Shown piece by piece: positions 55,765 through 64,000 of a stretch of DNA of 64,000 nucleotides (positions are counted from its first letter, which is position 1; the number at the start of each line of letters is the position of its first letter). The stretch covers positions 320,805,038 through 320,869,037 of the forward strand of contig OY992536.1 in assembly GCA_963921195.1 (NCBI GenBank), in the 5' to 3' direction. The notes below the pieces were generated by a model, which ran no database searches, was not told the origin of the DNA, and worked only from the letters and a program-made list of their open reading frames with translations. The position numbers and the translations under genes were made by a program. Source of the stretch: Pegoplata infirma. Its lineage: Eukaryota > Arthropoda > Insecta > Diptera > Anthomyiidae.

Positions 55765-57628
55765 TAGGGTGGCTCGTTTTTGGGCTTTTCTCTCTGATCA
55801 AATTCTAATACCCGCCAAAAGTGTCGGTCCCCTAAGGGTAACTCACATGCAAAATATCAATCCGATCGGAGTTTATCTTCTGTCTCCACTTTGAGCTTCA
55901 AAATTGGGGTTTTCGCACAAAAGGACTTTTTAAAAAAAAATAAAAAAAAATTTTAAGTTTTTTTATTAAAATAATGAAAAAAAAAAATTTTGTATAATAT
56001 TTTATCGTAAATACTTAAATATGAAATTTAAAGATTTTACGGTATCATTAACCCGTTCAAACTTGATACCAAAAAAATGGCATGATTTTGGGGGCGTTCT
56101 CAAAACACCTTTTTTCAAAATTTGAAAATTTTATTAAAAAAAAAATTTAAATATACCTTTTTTTCTTCCTGAATTCATTAAGAACACCTTGCGGAAGAAA
56201 AATGTGAAATATGGCGGATATCCGTCTAGCTACTTTTTGGGAATCGCGGAGGGAAGTTAGCGGATTTCAAGGAAATGTTGGTTTTATCAATAATTTGGAT
56301 TAATAAAATCTTATAAATTTCATTTTTGGGCAAATTAACCGTTTTTTGATGTCGTAGGATTCTATTAGATAACTTTTAGTCTGTCATGAAATCTTACCGA
56401 TCTAGGGCGTCTTTAACCCACATTGGCTGGGGGTCAAAAATGACCCCCGCAGGAAATTTGAAGTTTAGAGCTTAAATTTTGTGCTATAAACAAGTATAAA
56501 ACGGCTTTTGTGTTTTTTACCCCAACTATTATTTCGTATTAATATGTTATCTTTAAAAAAATCGTTAACCCTTCTTGTTAGGGGGTCAAAAATGGCCCAT
56601 TCAATAAAAAATATAATTTTTGTTGATATCAAAAAATTCAAGCACTATGCCGAAAAGTTTTTGCCGGGGTCATTTTAGACCCCTCGCCAATGCGGGTTAA
56701 AGATATCTTAAACAGGTGAAATTTTAGGGCTGATTTGAAGTTATCTAATAGACTGCTACAAATTAATTTTCTATAAAAAATATATACTTTTTATTAAATG
56801 GGTCATTTTTGACCCCCTACCAAGAAGGGTTAACGATTTTTTTAAAGATAATATATTAATACGAAATAATAGTTAGGGTAAAAAACACAAAAGCCGTTGT
56901 ATACTTGTTAATAGCACAAAATTTAAGCTCTAAACAAATTTCCTGTGGGGGTCATTTTTGACCCCCAGCCAATGTGGGTTAAAGATGTCCTAGATCGGTT
57001 AGATTTCATGACAGAGTCATAGTTATCTAATAGAATGCCACGACACCAAAAAACAGTTAATTTGCCCAAAAATTAAATTTATAAGATTTTATTAATCCTA
57101 ATTATTGATAAAACCAACATTTCCTTGAAATCCGCTAACTTCCCCCGCGATTCCCGCAAAGTGGCACGACGGATATCCGCCATATTTCACATTTTTCTTC
57201 TCCAAGGTGTTCTTAATGAATTCACAAAGAAAAAATGGTATATTTAAAATTTTTTTTTAATAAAATTTTCAAATTATGAAAAAAGGTGTTTTGAAAACGT
57301 CCCCAAAATCATGCCATTTTTTTGGTATCAAGTTTGAACGGGTTAATGATACCGTAAAATCTTTAAATTTTATATTTAAGTATTTACGATCAAATATTAT
57401 ACAAAAAATTTTTTTTCATTATTTTTATAAAAAAAATTAAAATTTTTTTTTATTTTTTTTTAAAAAGTCCTTTTTTGCAAAAACCCAAATTTTAAGGCTC
57501 AAAGTGGAGACAGAAGATAAACTCCGATCGGAGTGATATTTTGCATGTGAGTTAGCCCTAGGGGACCGACACTTTTGGCGGGTATTAGAATTTGATCAAA
57601 GAGAAAAGCCCAAAAACGAGCCACCCCA
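55765..57628. mobile_element. Long hairpin element, TAGGGTGGCTC ends, 8-bp target copies
   Basis: It starts TAGGGTGGCTCGTTTTTGGG and ends CCCAAAAACGAGCCACCCCA. The flanks TTATATAC (55757-55764) and GTATATAC (57629-57636) match at 7 of 8 bases. The 1,864-bp body is two complementary arms, with 'gggtcaaaaatgacccc' mini-palindromes in each arm. The centre is near 56690. No coding sequence. Confidence 0.88.
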
Positions 57629-57871
57629 GTATATACCTTACTCGTATGTATTACTTTAAGTCTCATCCAATGTTAAAATCATCAATGCAGCTTGGTATAT
57701 AATAAGCTATCCTACACCTTATTTTGTAACTTATTTGGTAATCGAAGTTTTGCTGGATATATCATGGTTTGACAACAACTACGTTTTTGAACTGGATAAT
57801 TTTTGACTCCGACATTAAACTTTTTATGAGGATTTCGGTGTCTTGGCTTCTACACCATTTCCAATTTTAGT

Positions 57872-58145
57872 TCAGAAAGTACAAATTATATTTCAAAAAT
57901 TTCCAATTATATTTAAAAAAATTCCAAATATAATTCATAAATTTCCATTTATAATTCAAAAATTCCAATTATATTTCAAAAATTTGTATTTTCCATTCAT
58001 ATTTCAAAACTTTCCGTTTATATTTCAAAAATTTCCATTTATATTTCAAAATCTTCCATTTATATTTCAAAAATTTCCATTTGTATTTCTTTTGTTAATA
58101 AAATCGAGTTTTTTTGAAAAGAATTTTGTATTTTCTTAAATATAA
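57872..58145. repeat. Minisatellite TTTCAAAAATTTCCATTTATA
   Basis: About twelve imperfect units of roughly 21-24 bp with the core TTTCCATTTATATTTCAAAA. The 98-codon frame (Phe/Ile/Pro/Gln-rich) is a product of the repeat. Confidence 0.88.
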
Positions 58146-58444
58146 ATGGAAAATATTCGGTTAGAGTATTACACTGTGGAACAAATTCAGGTTAGCAAAA
58201 GTTAGGTCGATTCTGAGAGTGAGGGGTGAAAATAGAGGCTACATTAGAAGACTCGTACCGCGGCGTTTGTTTATGTTAGTTCGAATATTTTTTAATCGAC
58301 CTTCGAGCTTTGCAGTCAAATGCCGATTTTTAGCATATTGTTTATATGGTTTTTTGGCTATAACTCGTCGACCAATGGATATTTTTTCAATCTATAAAAG
58401 CCAAATTATTGCTAGACCCCTGTCCAATAATTCATTAATGGAAA

Positions 58445-59355
58445 ACTTTGAAATATAAATGGAAATTTTTTTAATAAAAATGGAATATTCTGAAACACAA
58501 ACGGAAAATTTAGAAATACAAATGGAAATTTTTGAAATACAAATGGAATTTTCTGATATACAAATGAGAAATTTTGAAATACAAATAGAAATTTTAGAAA
58601 TACAATTGGAAATTTCTGAAATACAAATGGAATTTTTTGAAAGTTTAAATATAAATGAAAAATGGAAATTTTTGAAATATAATTCTAATTTTTTGAAATA
58701 TAGTTGAAATTTTTTTGAGTAGGTTCATACTAGCTTGAGGTCGTTATTTCCTTTACTAAATAAAACTATGATATTCTCATAGAATAATTTTCAAGAAAAT
58801 TATTTTTTTGTTTAAAATTAATTTATGTTGGTAATTTTTTGCAAGACTTTATCGGCACGTGTTTCGTGATTTTTCAGATCCCATTGTCAAGATTAGTTAG
58901 AAAAAATAAAAAATAAAAAATTTTGTTACATAATCTTGACAATGAGATCTGACAAATTCCGAAACACGTTTCGATTAAGTCTTGAAAAAAATGTCCAACA
59001 TAAATAAATTTAAAACAGAAAAATATTTTTTTTTTGAAAATTATTCTATGAGAATATCATAGTTTTAATTAGTTAAGAAAATATTGAAATCGAGATAGAA
59101 TAAACCTACTCAAAATATAATATTTTAAAGGTCGAAAAAACAATTTTTATTTTTTTATAAAAATTAATCAGAATATAGTTGGAATTTTTTGAATTATTAA
59201 TGGAAATTTATGAATTATGATTGGAAATTTTTGATTTATATTTAGAAGTTTTGGAATTATAATTGGAATTTTTTGAAATTTTTGAAATGTAATTGAAAAT
59301 TTTTGAAATAAATTGAAAATCTCTGAAGTATAATTAGAAATTTTGAGATATAATT
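58445..59355. repeat. Inverse minisatellite interrupted by a foldback unit hairpin
   Basis: Units of TTTGAAATACAAATGGAAAT, the complement of the array at 57872, run from 58445 to 58720. The array resumes, more worn, at 59174-59355. The gap 58722-59172 is a compact two-arm copy of the foldback unit. The Met/Glu/Ile-rich frame over it is repeat-derived. Confidence 0.85.
58722..59172. mobile_element. Foldback unit hairpin, solo copy
   Basis: The left arm 'gagtaggttcatactagctt' to 'gacttt-atcggcacgtgttt' and the right arm 'gacaaattccgaaacacgtt' to 'taaacctactcaaaatata' are complementary. 451 bp. It belongs to the GAGTAGGTT subfamily, like 6607 and 15832. Confidence 0.85.
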
Positions 59356-60111
59356 TCCAATTTTATACGAAAAGTGTCTCAGAGTCTGATAGTTTTTCTA
59401 AACGAAACATGTCTCAGAATCTGAGACTTTTTCTATACGATAAATGTTTTAGAATCCAAGACTTTTAATGAAGGAAATATTTCTGTAAATTCAAGACTTT
59501 TAATGTCTCAGAATCTGAAACTTTCTCTACAGAATTTTTTTTTAGTAAGAGCAAATTTCTCAGATGTGGACTTTATTAAACGAAAAATCTTTTAGCATCT
59601 TAGAGTATTTCTATATGAAAATGTGAAATTTTTTAAAAGTGAATAAAAAAATGTTCCCATAAAAATCGTTTTAAGCGTTATAAAAATCTGTCAATCATAA
59701 CTTAAGCTCCATTTTTCGTGTAATCGAATTTGTTGACATTTCGGGGCCCCGAGAGGTCAGTGCCCGTGTGCCCTTATGGTTAAAACGATCATATTCGAGA
59801 CTTTTAAAATGGCACACAGGATTCTTGCTGGACAGTCATCGATATGATATACAGCCAAAGTTTAATCAAATATGCCATTTCCAAATCTATTTCAGCTTTA
59901 TTTGCTCTATATTTGGCAACCCTGTTTGCAAAAATAATTCGACTATATGTTATTTAAATTATGTTTGTTTTCTTTAATTTTGTATTTCTTAATAACTTCT
60001 ACCAAAGATAAGTACTTCAAACACAAGATAATATTTTTGTTTATTTAACAACTGACATAATTTTTTCAAAGAATTATCGTTATTCTAATTTTAATATTTT
60101 ATTAGATAAAT
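59356..60111. other. Short-repeat remnants and A/T-rich DNA
   Basis: The region 59365-59620 has worn two-palindrome units (TCTCAGAATCTGAGACTTTT). At 59760-59790 the text CCCTTATGGTTAAAACGAT is shared with 14220-14240. No gene was recognised. Confidence 0.55.
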
Positions 60112-60823
60112 ATCCCAGTTGGAAAATGTGTCACTGAGGAAATTTCCACAGTGATTCCTTGAGGAAATGTCTTCAGGCTCTGACAAATCATAGGTAATCC
60201 TTGATGACATGTCCTAACATTGTCAGCACTGAATGTTTGCTTTAAGAGTGTGGAAAATTTCTCTAAGACGTCTAAAAGGAAATGTCTTCAGAATAGCAGT
60301 ATATTAAATAAGAATTTAAAATATGGGCAACTCTTCAACTTCCAAGGAAAAGATGGCAATATTATCAATTTATTAAAAATAAAATCAAAATCTAACAAGT
60401 AGAATAATAATAGACAAACAATTTTCAAAATAAAGTTTATAACAAGTAGTTAGGTGTGGGACTAGTAAACTGGAGGTTGCAGGTTCAAATCCAGTTGGGA
60501 ATAAAGAAGGCGAAAAGTTTTTTCTAAATATGAGAAAGATAATTTATAAAGAAAAATGGATAAAAGTAAAAACTAAAGGAAATCCGAAAATTTTTTGTAT
60601 TTTCGCATGACCTACGTCAGACATTTCCCCAAAGAAGTCTTAGGTGACATGTCCCCAGAAGGTCAGCCCTGACCACTGCTGACTTTAAGTGAGGACATTT
60701 TGAAAATTTGTATGAAACTGTCCTCAACCCAGTACATAGAGATGTCTTGTGTCTGTCAGCAGTGACTCTGACATGTCACCGCTCCGTCACTGAGGATGGC
60801 TCGAGGACGTTGCCAACTGGGAT
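60112..60823. mobile_element. TIR element, ATCCCAGTTGG ends, with tRNA-like segment
   Basis: It starts ATCCCAGTTGG and ends CCAACTGGGAT. Subterminal zones on both sides carry GTCACTGAGGA, TGACATGTC and TCAGCACTGA/CAGCAGTGAC words. It is 712 bp, less A/T-rich at both ends than its surroundings. The 60-codon frame inside is unsupported. Target copies are unclear. Confidence 0.75.
60443..60502 (+). other. tRNA-like segment
   Basis: 'agtagttaggtgtggg', then 'actagtaaactgg' and the B-box-like GGTTCAAATCC in tRNA order. The acceptor stem is not convincing. It lies near the middle of the ATCCCAGTTGG element. Confidence 0.45.
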
Positions 60824-60984
60824 GTGTTTTTAGTTAGTTAATACAATTTAGAGACAGAAAGAAATTACTGTATTTGCCAAAGTAGCTTACAGGGAAGGTC
60901 CTAACACCAGAATACTTTGATTTTCTGAAATTAGAATATCGAGGGATTACATTGAAAATTGCCATCTGCTATTTTATAAACAAA

Positions 60985-61970
60985 ACCTTCATGCACTAAA
61001 AAACTATGTTTTAAGTGCCTAAAATATGCATTAAAAACCTTAAAATATGCACTAGAAATTATATAATATATAATAATAGTTAATTTTTAATTTTATACAC
61101 AAAAATCTCCACATGACCCAAAAATTTCATTTCGATTTTGATTTTTTAATAATTTTTTACTTTGTTAGCTGATTAACGAAAAAATATCATTTTGGTGGGA
61201 CAAGTATTTCAGTTCAAAAATTGACCTTAAAAAAATATTAACGATGTTCAAAAAAAGTTTATGAAAAATCGAAAAAAGCTAAAACTAAAATTTTATACAA
61301 AATATGACCCTTAAACAAAGACTATCAATACTTAAAGATATATGAAGTCTCCCTTCTTCTGTTAAACCCTCTTAAATTCCCTTTGCTAAGTCCGCCATCG
61401 AACTGGACGTTTGGTCAAACCAAAAAAATCCCTTAAGTTCGATATAAAAAAAATAAAATTGTTGCAATTTGGCGATTTTCAGACTAAAGCTAGCGTTTTT
61501 TTTCATCTAGCTGTAAAAAAAGTTTTTTTTTTTTGGATTATCGGGAAATCCAATGACTTTTTATTTGATGAGAATTTGTTTTAAACACTTTTAAAGGTAT
61601 TTCTTAAATAATATTACCATAATAATTTTAAATTGATAATTTTTTTCAAAATTTATTAAGCGCTTTTTCGATATAAAAAGTTAGCATTATTTGTCAAACC
61701 AACAATGTTAATTTAACATTATCGTATTTTCCTCGTCTAACAGTTTTCGTACCTTCTGTTATCAAGTTCCAAAATTTTAAGAGTGGGAGACAAAAAGCTT
61801 GCCTTAAATAAGCATTTGTAGAGAAATAATAGAAAAATATGCAAAAATAATCATTTTCAACAATATATGCAAAAATATGCATTAACGAATCGATGCCATT
61901 TTAAACAAATTCTTTGATTTGCAAAGATAAAAATTAAAAACAAGAAAAACATGCATTTTCATGAAAGTCC
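60985..61970. mobile_element. Worn TAGGGATGAG-type MITE with inner insertion
   Basis: The left part 'ttcatgcactaaaaaactat', 'aaaatatgcactaga' and the right part 'gcaaaaatatgcattaacga', 'atcgatgccattttaaac', 'gcattttcatgaaagtcctc' match the copies at 31103 and 61987. About 750 bp of unrelated A/T-rich sequence lies between (61090-61840). Outer ends are eroded. Confidence 0.6.
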
Positions 61971-61986
61971 TCTCGTTGGTTTTAAA

Positions 61987-62507
61987 TAGGGATGAGATTT
62001 TTATGCACTAAAAAAATCAAAAATATGCGCTAAAAAATTCAAAATATGCACTAAAAAACCTAAAAATATGCACTTAAAAATAAAATGTGTGCAATAAAAA
62101 TCTTGTTTTAATAGGAAAAACTTCTTAAAAAGCAAAAAGTAACACCGGGTTTAAAAAGTGACATTTAAAACTTTATATAAGCAAGATTTTTTAGAAATTA
62201 AGACAATTTAAAAAAATTTAAAGAAAAAAAATATTTTTTCTTATTTCCAAAATAAATTTTTAAAATAGTTTTTAAAAGAAATAAATTTCAATTTGTGTTT
62301 TGCTAATTTATGCCAAAATATGCAAAAAATTTTCACGAAATATGCATTTAAAACCAAAATATGCAAAAATATGCATTTACACCAAAATATGCAAAAACAA
62401 ATCGATGCCATTTAAACGCAAAATTCTTTATTCGGAAATATAATTGGTCGATATCGTTTTTAGACTATCGACAAAAAACATGCATTTGAATGGAAATCTC
62501 ATCCCTA
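61987..62507. mobile_element. hAT-like MITE, TAGGGATGAG ends, copy 2
   Basis: It starts TAGGGATGAGATTTTTATGC and ends 'GAATGGAAATCTCATCCCTA'. The flanks GTTTTAAA and GTTATAAC agree at 6 of 8 positions, an older 8-bp duplication. The interior AAAATATGCA repeats match copy 1. Confidence 0.85.
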
Positions 62508-64000
62508 GTTATAACACTGCAGTTAGCAAGTTTTGAATGTTCCCCCTCGATATGCTGTTTTTATTTAATCTAGGAAAGAATTTTTTTTGGAGAGGTCTGA
62601 AAAATACCTTTTCGTTATTAAGAAAAAAATATACCCTCATGTGTGTAGAACTCATGCGTATTTCCAGAAAATCTAAGAATTTGGTTGAAGAGACCTTCCT
62701 TGTTAGCATAAATATAAGATTTTTTTATTATTTATTTTTTTGTTTTTTTCTATGTACTTCTGATCCTTGAATACATAAATTCATGTAGCATAAAAATGTT
62801 TAACCAAAAAAAAATAATTTACATAATTTTTATATTTTGTTATTGAAATAAAATAAGACATTTAAAGCTAATGACTTAATAAGTTTAGTCTTTGAAATCT
62901 TTATGGGTGAGTGAATACAAATAAAAATCTAAATAAATTTATTGAAGGTTTTTTTAATGCACAGACAATTTATAGATTCTATTTAAATTTGAAATACCTA
63001 GAATTTGGAAGCATTGTATAATGTACATCAGTGCGTATATGTGCTGATTAATTAAATAAATATATGTAACTCATACGCATAAAAAATTTGAAACTGAAAT
63101 ATAAAAAAGAATGATTTCTTTTTGTAGGTATTTTTGAGGACACAAGAATCGGAAATTTTCCAAACTTCTCCAAAATCTTGAGTTAAGGGTAAACACCGGG
63201 GTTAGTTCCTTTCACATAAATAAGGCAGTAACTTTGTTAAATATTAACTACGCACGGATCCCGGAGTTCAAAAAAAAAAGAAAAAAAGGAAAGGAAAGAA
63301 AAAAAAGAACCCCCAAATGAAAGACACCTAAGTACATTTTTTTCAAATAAATTCTATATTAAAGATAATTAAATCACCAGTTGTTCAAATTCGCAAAAAT
63401 ATTTTATTTAATAAAACTTTCTTTAAATATTTATTTTTTCACATTTTCCTTTTCTACTTAAACTATAATTTCATACAGCCCTAGAGGCTTTAATCAAAAG
63501 AATTATAACAGAGCAAAAAATTCTTTGAAATATTTTAAATGTTAGTTCCGGTTAAAAGCTTTAATATTTATTTTCTCAAAGGTTTTATTTGTTAATAATG
63601 TTTGTTCATTTTGTTTTTCTTAAAAAAATTTTACCCTTGAGCAAAACTTGAAAAACAAAAGAAATTTTTTAAATTATTTTTGATGAGCATCTCTAGAGAT
63701 TGATATAAAACTAACACTACATTTGTTTTCTTTTTTTTTTTTATGTTTTCATTGAGTAATTTGTCTTAAATTACCCATGTTTTAAGTTGGATTAAAAGAC
63801 AAAGTAATGAATAGGAAAAGAAAACAAAAACTGGAAATCTAAAGAAAACAAGAGAAATAAAAAAATAGGAATATAAAGCTATTTAAATGATAATAGTGGG
63901 TTATTGTTTCAAAACAAAACCAAAAAAAAAATGTGTAAATAAAAACCCATTTTGTATAAAACAAACATAGAACAAACAGGCAACATTAAGTAAAATAAAA
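62508..64000. other. A/T-rich DNA to the window end
   Basis: Two overlapping frames on opposite strands near 62.5-62.8 kb lack motifs. The region 63800-64000 is A-rich with AACAAA words. No exon, RNA gene or TIR element was recognised. Confidence 0.45.

Noticed and set aside
57843..58707. Frames of 79-98 codons
   Set aside because: Translation of a minisatellite (repeating Phe-Gln-Lys-Phe-Pro or Glu-Ile-Gln-Met units).

Overview
This is a strongly A/T-rich eukaryotic window that reads as fly (Diptera) chromosomal DNA. Protein-coding content is sparse: one complete two-exon gene, the last two exons of a second gene, and two dead retrotransposon reading frames. Most of the rest is transposons, nested insertions, long hairpins and simple repeats. 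The best phylogenetic clue is a repeat seen at least five times: a block reading 'tatatactttatggggtc', a GTCC/GTCT (or GACA/GACG) microsatellite, and a small hairpin followed by CTTGTTT. This matches the mini-me / DINE-1 type Helitron-related elements of Diptera. A calyptrate fly (blowfly or house-fly like) is my inference; the sequence does not prove it.

Layout. 1-3125: a duplicated A/T block, ends of a CCCGAGTAAAAA-terminated repeat, and a mini-me copy. 3126-5970: a foldback structure built from a 542-bp unit tandemly repeated and then inverted. 6607-10577: MITEs and hairpins. 10578-13225: a broken APE-type LINE on the minus strand. 13590-21957: arrays of a short repeat made of two palindromes, mixed with hairpin transposons; most of this lies inside the alkaline phosphatase intron. 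16155-23210 (minus): an alkaline phosphatase gene, exon 1 of 411 codons and exon 2 of 112 codons plus stop, joined in phase 0 across a 5,484-bp intron. 25147-27684: a 2.5-kb inverted repeat with a younger insertion in one arm only. 28770-30890: a hAT-like element with an 8-bp target duplication and another element inside it. 31074-34950: a nest of about four layers that includes a LINE 3' fragment. 35461-36663 (plus): the last two exons of a Ly6/three-finger protein gene, with a mini-me copy in the intron. 38.2-45.3 kb: mini-me copies and two large hairpins. 47.2-59.6 kb: more MITEs, a tRNA-derived SINE inserted in a foldback unit, a 1.86-kb hairpin and minisatellites. 60-62.5 kb: a TIR element carrying a tRNA-like segment and a hAT-like MITE. 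62.5-64 kb: plain A/T-rich DNA.

The two host genes are divergent and probably unrelated in function. Alkaline phosphatase is a secreted or lumenal phosphomonoesterase; the Ly6 protein is a small disulfide-rich surface protein. The main biological interest is the transposon landscape. Roughly 12 kb can fold into long hairpins. Several TIR families share the same end sequences although their interiors differ. Target duplications and empty sites let some insertion orders be read directly.
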